Assembly (NCBI GenBank): GCA_029054245.1
Contig: JAIDFQ010000005.1
Location: 75,561-139,560 of the forward strand
Length of the DNA stretch: 64,000 bases
Direction: 5' to 3'
Source of the DNA: Lachnospiraceae bacterium
GTDB lineage: Bacteria > Bacillota > Clostridia > Lachnospirales > Lachnospiraceae
Below, piece after piece: positions 8,704 to 15,664 of this stretch; the first letter of the stretch is position 1, and every line of letters begins with the position of its first letter. Below the pieces are notes generated by a model. The model had not been told where the DNA came from, searched no databases, and was given only the letters and a program-made list of their open reading frames with translations. Made by a program: the position numbers and the translations under genes.

Positions 8704-8841
8704 AATGATAAAATATTTACCAAGAATCTGATTTCTATAGTGATGATTTGCTATGGGCAAAATCGTGTTTGAAACTATCTATTTTACTATTCTTGAGATC
8801 CCGCTTGAAAATCCAATTAAATGAATAGGGCGGGAAATGTA
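8704..8841 (+). repeat. Non-coding structured repeat, copy 1 (cf. 11473-11611)
   Basis: About 138 bp, roughly 85% identical to 11473-11611. Most core differences are C/T or A/G transitions. Two hairpins can be drawn: GATTTGCT/GGCAAAATC, and CCCGC/GCGGG. The second reads CCTGC/GCAGG in the other copy, a compensatory change. A weak sigma-28-like pattern (TAAA, 15 bp, CTGATTT) lies at the 5' end. It immediately precedes a methyltransferase gene. Function unknown: leader RNA, small RNA or promoter module. Confidence 0.7.
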
Positions 8842-8883
8842 TTGAAAGGAAGAAAAAGAGCTTGTCAGAGAAGGAGAGGAAGC

Positions 8884-9834
8884 ATGAAATATATTTTGTA
8901 TGGCGCAGGAAATAAAGGGAAGACAGATTTAAATATGTTGTTAGAACATAATCTGGAGATCATCGGCTTTTGTGATAGTAATAAAGCAGGAAGCGTAGTA
9001 ACAAGTGATGCAGGTGAATTTTCAGTATATTCTGTTGAAGAAATAAGGAAAGAATTTAAGGAAGATAGAGATGTAAAAATAATAATATCTATAGCAAACC
9101 GTGAGGAATATGTAAAAGTTGAGAAAATGCTCAGAGAAGAGGGGTTTACCGTAACAGAAATCGAAAGAGAACTTTATGGTGATATGAATGATAAAAGGAT
9201 TAATAGTAGAAAGTATATAGCCGAATATCATATAAAGGAGATGGACAGCTATTTTAAGTATGCGGAAACAGAAGAAGGGATGCATAAGTTTTGGGGTAAA
9301 GACAGTGTGTTCTACAAAATGTTTGTGCAATTAAATCTTGAGAATGTGGTAGAGCTAGCCTGCGGGAGAGGGCGTCATGTCCCTGAATATATAAATGAAG
9401 CCAAGGAAATAGTTTTAGTTGACATTCTTGAAAAAAACATATCTATATGTAAAGATAAATTCAAAGGTGATCCCAGAATCTGTTATTATGTCAATAATGG
9501 ATATGATTTGAATAGATTGGAATCCGATTCTTATACGGCAGTGTTTTCGTATGATGCGATGGTGCATTTTGAGATGTTGGATATTTTTTCTTATTTGAAA
9601 GAGATAGAAAGGATTTTAAGGCCGGGAGGAAAGGCGCTTATTCACCATTCTAATAATACAGAAGATTATAGAATTACATTTTCGACGGGAACAAATGGAA
9701 GAAATTATATGTCGGCTGATTTATTTGCGCATCTGGGGAACAGAGCCGGATTGGAAATTCTTGATCAACAATTGATAGATTGGGGAGGGACAAAAGAAAG
9801 TGACTGTTTGACATTGCTTGAAAAACCACTTTGA
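8884..9834 (+). CDS. Rossmann module fused to a SAM-dependent methyltransferase
   Basis: A 316-residue two-domain protein. Residues ~1-95 form the island's recurrent module (YILYGAGNKGK, then IIGFCDSNK), related in pattern to the PglD N-terminal nucleotide-sugar-binding fold. Residues ~110-316 are a class I methyltransferase with motif I VVELACGRGRH (155-165) and a post-motif acidic residue in VLVDI. The start at 8884 has AAGGAGAGG upstream; the frame extends to 8821 without a good ribosome site. It sits outside the main glycan operons but shares their module, so it probably methylates the same glycan. The acceptor is unknown. Confidence 0.75.
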   Translation: MKYILYGAGNKGKTDLNMLLEHNLEIIGFCDSNKAGSVVTSDAGEFSVYSVEEIRKEFKEDRDVKIIISIANREEYVKVEKMLREEGFTVTEIERELYGDMNDKRINSRKYIAEYHIKEMDSYFKYAETEEGMHKFWGKDSVFYKMFVQLNLENVVELACGRGRHVPEYINEAKEIVLVDILEKNISICKDKFKGDPRICYYVNNGYDLNRLESDSYTAVFSYDAMVHFEMLDIFSYLKEIERILRPGGKALIHHSNNTEDYRITFSTGTNGRNYMSADLFAHLGNRAGLEILDQQLIDWGGTKESDCLTLLEKPL

Positions 9835-9922
9835 ATTATCCTGAAATTTTAGACCAATATATTCAGCTTTAAAGAAAAAAGATTTTTGCAGTAAATATCT
9901 GAACGATAAGATGATGCAGGGA

Positions 9923-9961
9923 AGATTCTATACCTAAATACTTTGGGTATAGGATCTTTTT
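9923..9961 (+). terminator. Terminator after the methyltransferase
   Basis: Stem AGAT-CTATACC with GGTATAG-ATCT, loop TAAATACTTT, followed by TTTTT. It isolates the following toxin-like gene. Confidence 0.85.
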
Positions 9962-10025
9962 GGCATTAAGTGGCCTGAATCTGGCATTAAGAGAATCAAA
10001 AAAATTACAGGGAACGTGGTAAAAT
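9961..10025 (+). promoter_or_regulatory. Direct repeats (LytTR-like) and -10 element upstream of the toxin-like gene
   Basis: TGGCATTAAG occurs at 9961-9970 and again at 9982-9991, i.e. with a 21-bp period, the phasing typical of LytTR (AgrA/VirR-type) activator sites. A TAAAAT -10 element is at 10020, but no good -35 is seen at the expected place (~9997), as in activator-dependent promoters. The repeat matches the AgrA-type consensus only in part. Confidence 0.45.
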
Positions 10026-10075
10026 TTATTCAACAAGTTAATTTTTCATTTCTTACGTATAGGAGGTAAAGAAGT

Positions 10076-11230
10076 ATGCTGACGTTGGCTGGATTAAAAA
10101 CAACCGCAAGAGTGTTTGGTACACGCAGGATGGTGGATTTCTCAATGCAGACAAATGCGATTGAGGAAAAGACGCCGGAAGAGATTCTGGCAGAGTATCG
10201 TGAGAACATTGCAAAAGTTGATGCATACGCAGTGGCAGTCAGGAACTTGAATATTACGATTTATTCAACAGAGACACCGGACTGGTATACAGACGAGTTT
10301 AAGAAACAGTATGTAGAGTGCAAAAATTTCTCACAAACATGGCTTAATGATATTATGGGACGCTTAGGTTCTGTGCCAAAATCAATTATAGACTATGATA
10401 GCGCTTATAAAATGTATGCGAAAAGAATAAAGAAAAATTGTGAATTACTGTTGAAAGAGTTTGATGAAGATGTACAGAAAACGCTGATAAAGAATTTGGA
10501 AGATTTGAAAGAAGACGTTGGTGATACGAAAACAGTGGTATCAGATCTCATTAGTTCAATTGATAATTACATATCCCGTCTGCAGGGAGATGAGACGTTT
10601 TTCGCAGATATTTTTCAAAAGGCATGTAAGACCAAAGAGGTAAATGAAGGTCAACTTGAAGAATTTAGGAAACGTAAAGAGGAATTGGAAAAAGAAATTA
10701 AAAAAATTGAGAAAATAATTTTGGGCACTGGCATAGCCGGAGGAGTAGCATTAGCAGCAGCACCCATAGGGATTGCCTGTGGACCGATTGGTATTATCAT
10801 AGGCATTATTGTGGGGGTAGCAGCACTGGCTCTTCTTATTACTACAATCGTGGAAAGCGCTATCTGTGAGCAAAAGAGGGCGGAATTGACGATTTGCGCA
10901 AATCAAATGGATGATATGACAAAAACGGTTCAAAGCCTTGAAGGCTTTTGCAATGGTTTGAATGCAGTAATAGCGGCGGTAACAACCGCTAAGAGTTCAG
11001 CACAGCAGATACTGAATTGCTGGCAGGAACTGGAGGACGAAGTGGGACGGATCATCAAGGGATTGGAAAGCGATGAAGAAGAAGCAAAGAAAAAATCCTA
11101 CAAGAAAATTATTGATGAAATGAATGCAACCGATGCGGAATGGAATGAAATCGTAGAAAAGGCAAAACTTTATGCGCAGATTAATGTGGAAGTTAAAAAA
11201 GAAGTGATTGAGATATCTAAATCAGCTTAA
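10076..11230 (+). CDS. Predicted alpha-helical pore-forming toxin (HBL/NHE/ClyA-like)
   Basis: A 384-residue protein, almost entirely helical. A long helical N-terminal part (~30-190) leads into a charged coiled coil (EEFRKRKEELEKEIKKIEK), then a ~45-residue hydrophobic, Gly/Ala-rich hairpin (about 222-262: ILGTGIAGGVALAAAP through VGVAALALLITTI), then a second long helix pair. This helix / buried hydrophobic hairpin / helix layout is that of the ClyA superfamily, including HBL, NHE and Cry6A. No signal peptide is visible, as is common there. It has a good ribosome site (AGGAGG) and is bracketed by terminators at 9923 and 11241. Targets are unknown. Confidence 0.65.
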   Translation: MLTLAGLKTTARVFGTRRMVDFSMQTNAIEEKTPEEILAEYRENIAKVDAYAVAVRNLNITIYSTETPDWYTDEFKKQYVECKNFSQTWLNDIMGRLGSVPKSIIDYDSAYKMYAKRIKKNCELLLKEFDEDVQKTLIKNLEDLKEDVGDTKTVVSDLISSIDNYISRLQGDETFFADIFQKACKTKEVNEGQLEEFRKRKEELEKEIKKIEKIILGTGIAGGVALAAAPIGIACGPIGIIIGIIVGVAALALLITTIVESAICEQKRAELTICANQMDDMTKTVQSLEGFCNGLNAVIAAVTTAKSSAQQILNCWQELEDEVGRIIKGLESDEEEAKKKSYKKIIDEMNATDAEWNEIVEKAKLYAQINVEVKKEVIEISKSA

Positions 11231-11240
11231 AAACTATATT

Positions 11241-11283
11241 CAAAAATCCTATGCCTGTGATTGTTACAGGCATAGGATTTTTG
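11241..11283 (+). terminator. Strong terminator after the toxin-like gene
   Basis: Perfect 18-bp stem starting CAAAAATCCTATGCC and its complement around a GATTGTT loop; the 3' arm contributes TTTTTG. It is near symmetric and could act in both directions. Confidence 0.9.
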
Positions 11284-11362
11284 AATAACGGACAGCTCGT
11301 AGAGAGATTGTTTATCGTTTTGGTAAGACAGATGATACCGTTGCTATATAGGAGGTCGGTAG

Positions 11363-11410
11363 ATGAGTAGATATGCGTATCCTGTGGTGTTTACACAAAG
11401 TTTTTTATGA
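11363..11410 (+). pseudogene. Possible HicB antitoxin 5' remnant
   Basis: A GGAGG lies 7 bases before an ATG whose frame reads MSRYAYPVVFTQSFL and then stops. The first residues resemble the start of HicB-type antitoxins (KYxYPAVF). Nothing of the rest of a HicB or HicA is recognisable downstream, so this would be a decayed remnant. The match is only about ten residues long and could be chance. Confidence 0.3.
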
Positions 11411-11472
11411 TGCTGGGTTTCGGAAAAAGGAAGGTCAAATATTAAAAAGAATGATTGAAAATCCGTTAATTA

Positions 11473-11611
11473 AATGATAAAATATCTCTAAAGCATCCGA
11501 TTTCTATAGCGATGATTTGCCATGGGCAAAATCGTGTCTGAAACTATCTATTTCACTATTCTTGAAATCCTGCTTTAACAATCCAATTATATAAAAATGG
11601 CAGGAAATGTA
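11473..11611 (+). repeat. Non-coding structured repeat, copy 2 (cf. 8704-8841)
   Basis: Second copy of the ~138-bp element. Hairpin 1 is improved by a C-G pair (GATTTGCC/GGCAAAATC) where copy 1 has T-G; hairpin 2 is CCTGC/GCAGG versus CCCGC/GCGGG in copy 1. A weak sigma-28-like pattern is present (TAAA, 15 bp, CCGATTT). It lies ~100 bp upstream of the Rpn-type gene. The 483-base gap from 11231 to 11713 otherwise holds the terminator, the HicB-like scrap and the ribosome-site hairpin. Confidence 0.7.
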
Positions 11612-11683
11612 GAGAAAAGCGGGAGCAGACACTGCGGTCAACAATCAACGTATAGGCGGTTTTGTGAGATGCCAAGGAATTGA

Positions 11684-11714
11684 TACATTTTCCTGCACAA
11701 AGGAGGAAAATGTA
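11684..11714 (+). promoter_or_regulatory. Hairpin sequestering the ribosome site of the Rpn-type gene
   Basis: TACATTTTCC (11684-11693) is the exact complement of GGAAAATGTA (11705-11714), which includes part of the AGGAGG and the first base of the start codon. The 10-bp stem would hide the translation start in the mRNA and could act as a translational switch or prevent read-through translation. Confidence 0.6.
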
Positions 11715-12577
11715 TGGTAAGCAACGTAACGACGAAACTGGCGGAGCTGAATCTTGAGGACAGATTCCTGTTTGACGAAACGATGGAAAATAAGGAAGCC
11801 TATCAGGCAGCGGTGAGTATTCTGCTGGAACGGGAGATAGAATTGCTTGAAAAGCCGGAAACGGAAAAGGAACTCAGGGTATCGCCGGAACTGCGTCAGG
11901 TAAGGCTGGATGTAGTGAGCATGGATCTGCAAAAGAAAGTATACCACACAGAGATGCAGAAAAGTGACACCGGCAACCTAAAAAAGAGAAGCAGATACTA
12001 TCAGGCGCAGCTGGACGTGTCCTTGCTTGAACCTGGGTGTATAGACTTTAACCTGCTCAATGACAGCTGCTTTATCCTGATAGCGCCCTTTGATTTATTT
12101 AATGAGGGGCTGTATCGGTATACATTTGAAGGTACCTGCAGGGAATGCCCAAAGTTAAAGCTTGAGGATGGGGCAACGAGAGTTTTTATTAATACAAAGG
12201 GAACCAATAAGGAAGAATTTTCACAGGAATTTCTGGATTTCATGGAGTACATTATGTCATCCACAGATGCAGTGGCGGACAGAACAGCGAGCAGCAGGAT
12301 AAAGCTGATCCATGAAAATGTCAAAAAAATCAGGGCCTCAGAGAAAATGGGAGTGAAGTATATGCAGCTGTGGGAAGAAAAAGCGCTTATTAGAGAAGAG
12401 GGTAGGAGAGAAGGTAGAAGTGAAGGAATAGAGGTGGGCAAAGCAGAAATGCTTGTAAACAGTGTGGGGGCAGCCATGAAGAATTTCGGAATAGACTTGC
12501 AAAGTGCTTGTGAGGGGATTGGGACAACAGTGGAAGAGTATTATAGGGCGAAGGAAGACAGAGGTTTGAAAGGATAA
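11714..12577 (+). CDS. Rpn/PD-(D/E)XK nuclease family transposase-like protein
   Basis: A 287-residue member of the recombination-promoting nuclease / PF12784-type group. The nuclease core shows RLDVVSMD and YHTEMQKSD (Asp...Glu-x-Gln of the PD-(D/E)XK fold, ~57-80), then KKRSRYYQAQLD. The C-terminal tail has charged repeats (REEGRREGRSEGIEVGKAE), a hallmark of these proteins. They are abundant in Lachnospiraceae and act in DNA cleavage or recombination, with some evidence of phage defence for E. coli Rpn proteins. The start at 11714 follows AGGAGG inside a hairpin. It is monocistronic. Confidence 0.85.
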   Translation: MVSNVTTKLAELNLEDRFLFDETMENKEAYQAAVSILLEREIELLEKPETEKELRVSPELRQVRLDVVSMDLQKKVYHTEMQKSDTGNLKKRSRYYQAQLDVSLLEPGCIDFNLLNDSCFILIAPFDLFNEGLYRYTFEGTCRECPKLKLEDGATRVFINTKGTNKEEFSQEFLDFMEYIMSSTDAVADRTASSRIKLIHENVKKIRASEKMGVKYMQLWEEKALIREEGRREGRSEGIEVGKAEMLVNSVGAAMKNFGIDLQSACEGIGTTVEEYYRAKEDRGLKG

Positions 12578-12728
12578 AGTTGATGAGGAGGTCTTTGTTG
12601 AAGGAGGAAGCTGCGATGGAATGTCTGCAGTAAGATTTAGACACTATTCAGACAATAGTACAGAAACGGTATTGTATGCACTATAAAAACTGAAAACAAG
12701 CTCACCTTTCTTTTTGGGAATAAGATTG

Positions 12729-12756
12729 TAAAGTTATTTACCCAACCTGCCGATAA
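12729..12756 (+). promoter_or_regulatory. Sigma-28-type promoter for glycan operon 1
   Basis: TAAAGTTA, 12-bp spacer, GCCGATAA. Both boxes fit the flagellar sigma-28 consensus (TAAAGTTT / GCCGATAA); the spacer is one base longer than the usual 11. It lies ~300 bp before the first gene and just before the leader motif. The flgM and flaG promoters in this window follow the same pattern. Confidence 0.7.
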
Positions 12757-12786
12757 TAAAGACATAATAAAAATATTGTGCACAGC

Positions 12787-12885
12787 AGAATGACAAGGAA
12801 GGTCGGGTTAATTATCATGGAGGATAAGAAGCAAGGATAAAAGTTGATGTTTACAAGAAGTAAGACGTCAGTTTTATCCTTTTTT
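12787..12885 (+). promoter_or_regulatory. Conserved leader motif plus intrinsic terminator (attenuator), operon 1
   Basis: A 39-nt motif (12787-12825, starting AGAATGACAAGG, ending CATGGAGGAT) matches 36 positions of the element at 34943. It is followed by a terminator hairpin (12834-12885: AGGATAAAA...TTTTATCC then six T). Only the motif is conserved between the two leaders; the hairpin sequences differ. The layout suggests conditional read-through (attenuation or antitermination). A short ORF covers copy 1 (ATG 12790, 16 codons) but is broken by an indel in copy 2. Confidence 0.6.
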
Positions 12886-12947
12886 GTTGTGCCAAATGAA
12901 GCAAAAGGTGGAGGAGCATAGGTAGAGCAAAGGATTCTCTGTAAGCA

Positions 12948-13061
12948 ATGGTCGTTAGATATAAATTTGTGGGTAATGATGATGACTACGAAATACAGGG
13001 GAACGATGAATTATTTAATAGATATTTTAATGATATGTTGAAGGAGAAGCAAATGGCATGA
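12948..13061 (+). CDS. Possible small leader protein, 37 residues
   Basis: An ORF beginning MVVRYKFVGNDDDYEI whose stop overlaps the ATG region of the deacetylase gene. No good ribosome site lies at the right distance (AAAGG is ~13 bases away) and the sequence matches nothing I recognise. It may be a chance frame in the 480-base region between the Rpn gene and the glycan operon. Confidence 0.25.
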   Translation: MVVRYKFVGNDDDYEIQGNDELFNRYFNDMLKEKQMA

Positions 13062-13999
13062 TGCATGGTATTATGTTCCATCATTTTCACGATGAAAATA
13101 AGCATATTAAATGTCAAGGATCTTTGAGCGCGCAAGAGTTGGACGAACTTTTGGATTATTATCAGAATAGTTATAAACTGATATCGGCGCGAGAGTTTCA
13201 CGAAAAAGTACTGGGAAATAAGCTTGATTATAACGAAGCGTGCTTGACATTTGATGATACACTGAAGTGTCAATATGATATTGCATACCCTATATTGAAG
13301 GCGAGAGGGCTAACGGCTTTTTGGTTTGTCAATACACTACCTTTAGAAGGGGGAATAAGTGTTTTAGAGTTGTACCATCATTTCAGGTTTAAAATGTTTC
13401 ATGATGTAGATGAGTTCTATGAAACCTTTTTTGAGTGTGTGCAAGAGCTGCAAAAAGATTTTCAAATTGACTATAAGAAAAGTATAGAAAATTTTGACTA
13501 TAACAGCTATAAAAAGAATTCGACATTCTATACTTATAATGATAAGAAATTTCGTTATATCCGTGATGTGATTTTAAAGGAAGAGTCGTATAATCAGATT
13601 ATGCACATCATGATGGAAAGAAAAGGGTATGATGCACATAAAGTAGTAAATGATTTGTGGATTTCGGTTGATGATGTTCACAAATTATATGGAGAGGATC
13701 ATATTATTGGATTACATTCGCATACCCATCCGACCATGCTGTCTGCTTTATCATATGATGAGCAGCTAAATGAATTTAGAAAAAATAAAGAGATATTGGC
13801 TTCGCATAATATTTCAGTAGATACAGCGTCATATCCTTGTAATGACTATAATAACGATACATTAATTATTATGAATAAGCTTGGTATTGAAATCGGTTTT
13901 CGGGCAAATATGCAAATGTTGGGAAGTAATACTCTGGAGATGCCCAGAGAAAATCATACATATATTGTAGACAGAATGAAACGCAAGGATTCCGGGTGA
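13058..13999 (+). CDS. Polysaccharide deacetylase-like (CE4/NodB) protein
   Basis: A 313-residue protein of the carbohydrate esterase 4 fold. Motif 1 is CLTFDDT (Asp66-Asp67; Asp-Asp pair kept), and the metal-binding motif 2 is LHSHTHP (His220, His222, His224). It lacks a signal peptide, so it acts in the cytoplasm, unlike wall-lytic deacetylases. As first gene of the nonulosonic acid operon it may remove an N-acetyl group from a nucleotide sugar or sugar acid so that the adjacent formyltransferase can put on a formyl group. Its stop overlaps the next frame. It shares the leader at 12787. Confidence 0.75.
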   Translation: MMHGIMFHHFHDENKHIKCQGSLSAQELDELLDYYQNSYKLISAREFHEKVLGNKLDYNEACLTFDDTLKCQYDIAYPILKARGLTAFWFVNTLPLEGGISVLELYHHFRFKMFHDVDEFYETFFECVQELQKDFQIDYKKSIENFDYNSYKKNSTFYTYNDKKFRYIRDVILKEESYNQIMHIMMERKGYDAHKVVNDLWISVDDVHKLYGEDHIIGLHSHTHPTMLSALSYDEQLNEFRKNKEILASHNISVDTASYPCNDYNNDTLIIMNKLGIEIGFRANMQMLGSNTLEMPRENHTYIVDRMKRKDSG

Positions 14000-14040
14000 T
14001 AAGGGTAGTGTTAAGAAAAAGAAAGGAATTGCTCGACAAT

Positions 14041-14835
14041 ATGAAAATAACAGTATTTACGGGAAATCAACTACGGCATATAGCCTTTGTTAATGCATTA
14101 TCTGAGATTGCGGATGAAGTATATGCTGTGCAGGAATGCAAGACGATTTTCCCGGGAAAAGTAGATGATATTGCTCAGAAAAGTGAAGTTATGAAGTTGT
14201 ATTTTGATTATGTCACAAATGCGGAAAAGAAAGTGTTTGGTAAATATTCATTTTTCAAAGACAATATTAAGACATTTGCAATTAAAAATGGTGATTTACG
14301 TTATTTGTCTTTAGAAGATATTCCGGAAATAGAAGGATCAGATTACTATATTGTTTTTGGTTCCAGTTATATTAAAGGGTCCTTGCTTGAATATTTGATT
14401 GCCCATAAAGCTATTAATATTCATATTGGTGTCAGTCCTTATTATAGAGGAAGTGCATGCAATTTTTGGGCGATGTATGATCATAAACCAGAGTATGTAG
14501 GGGCGACAGTCCATTTACTTGATGAAAGATTAGATGGAGGGGAGATTTTGTTTCATGCGCTTCCTAAGGCGGAGAGATATAATGCTTATGAAATTGGCAT
14601 GAGAGCGGTGGAAGCTGTAATTAGAGCATTACAGCAGAAGTTGAAAGAACACTGGGATGTTACAAGTGTAGTGAAACCGGAATCAAAATTAGAAATCAGA
14701 CTGGCAAAACGAAAAGAGTTTACTGATGAAGTGGCAGCTCGATACATGGAGAATTTGCCGGAACCTGATGAGATTTATCGAAGTTTATTAAATAGAGATA
14801 TGCATCAATATATTAAACCATGGATTATGGAGTGA
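14041..14835 (+). CDS. Formyltransferase-fold sugar N-formyltransferase
   Basis: A 264-residue protein of the methionyl-tRNA/GAR formyltransferase fold (10-formyl-THF dependent). The catalytic triad is visible as Asn126 and His128 in AINIHIGVSPYYRGS and Asp165 in DERLDGGEI. Such enzymes N-formylate amino sugars on nucleotide carriers. The start at 14041 (MKITVFTGNQ) begins the fold directly; the frame extends to a GTG at 13996 overlapping the deacetylase stop, which remains possible because the ribosome site for 14041 is weak. Neighbours (deacetylase before, neuA after) suggest formylation of a nonulosonic acid or its precursor. Confidence 0.8.
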   Translation: MKITVFTGNQLRHIAFVNALSEIADEVYAVQECKTIFPGKVDDIAQKSEVMKLYFDYVTNAEKKVFGKYSFFKDNIKTFAIKNGDLRYLSLEDIPEIEGSDYYIVFGSSYIKGSLLEYLIAHKAINIHIGVSPYYRGSACNFWAMYDHKPEYVGATVHLLDERLDGGEILFHALPKAERYNAYEIGMRAVEAVIRALQQKLKEHWDVTSVVKPESKLEIRLAKRKEFTDEVAARYMENLPEPDEIYRSLLNRDMHQYIKPWIME

Positions 14836-14841
14836 GTCTAT

Positions 14842-15546
14842 ATGAAAAAAAGAATTGGATTAATCCCAGCAAGGGGCGGCTCTAAAGGGATTCCACACAA
14901 AAATATTTATCGTATTAATAATAAGCCGCTGATAGCTTATTCAATAGAAGCAGGTTTAAAGGCGCAAGAACAGGGATATCTTGACAGAGTGGTTGTTTCA
15001 ACGGACGATAAAGAAATCGCAGAAGTTGCACTTGCCTATGGGGCGGAGGTTCCATTTATAAGGCCTGATGAACTGGCATTAGATACATCTAAAAGTGTTG
15101 ACTGTATGATTCATGCAGTGCGTTTCTTTTCGGACATTGGTATTGAGTATGATACAATGGTATTATTGCAGCCTACTTCTCCCCTGAGAATAGCGGAGGA
15201 TATCGTGGAGGCAATCAAAATATACGACCAGGAAAAGGTAGATTCGCTGGTTTCCTGTTATAAAGAGGAAAGTATAAGTGAGTACAATTCTTATTACTTA
15301 GATGGCAATATTGGAATGCCGCTCAATGAGGGACATAAATTAGGAAAAAGAAGACAGGATATCCCCTCTTTATATGTTAGAAATGGAGCCATATTTATAA
15401 CGGATGTCGCGTATATGCTCAAAACTAAATTGATAATAAGCGATAACCCGGCTGTCTATGTAATGCCGCAGGAGAGGTCTGCAAATATTGACACATTTTA
15501 TGATTTGGAATTGGCTGAATGGATGATAAAAAACAAAAAGGCATAA
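14842..15546 (+). CDS. neuA: CMP-nonulosonate synthetase (NeuA/LegF-like)
   Basis: A 234-residue acylneuraminate cytidylyltransferase. The CTP-binding N-terminus reads IPARGGSKGIPHKN (8-21), followed by VVSTDD and LQPTSPLR, all family hallmarks. It activates a nine-carbon sugar acid with CTP. Together with neuB and neuC downstream, it completes a sialic/legionaminic acid type pathway; the exact sugar cannot be told from sequence. It starts six bases after the formyltransferase gene. Confidence 0.92.
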   Translation: MKKRIGLIPARGGSKGIPHKNIYRINNKPLIAYSIEAGLKAQEQGYLDRVVVSTDDKEIAEVALAYGAEVPFIRPDELALDTSKSVDCMIHAVRFFSDIGIEYDTMVLLQPTSPLRIAEDIVEAIKIYDQEKVDSLVSCYKEESISEYNSYYLDGNIGMPLNEGHKLGKRRQDIPSLYVRNGAIFITDVAYMLKTKLIISDNPAVYVMPQERSANIDTFYDLELAEWMIKNKKA

Positions 15547-15664
15547 GGTGAAGTGAAATAATAAGCTCAGATTAGCCACTGTATGATCAATAAAGCAGAA
15601 ATGTTATACATATAATATGAATTTGGAGATGTTATTAAAAATTAAAAATTTCGGAGATAGATAA

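Noticed and set aside
8704-11611. The paired 138-bp repeats as ends of a transposon or integrative element
   Set aside because: They are direct repeats without terminal inverted repeats or target duplications, and no integrase or transposase lies between them.
12790-12840. 16-codon leader peptide (MTRKVGLIIMEDKKQG) as the conserved element of the glycan leaders
   Set aside because: The second leader has a one-base indel that stops the frame after six codons, while the nucleotides remain conserved.
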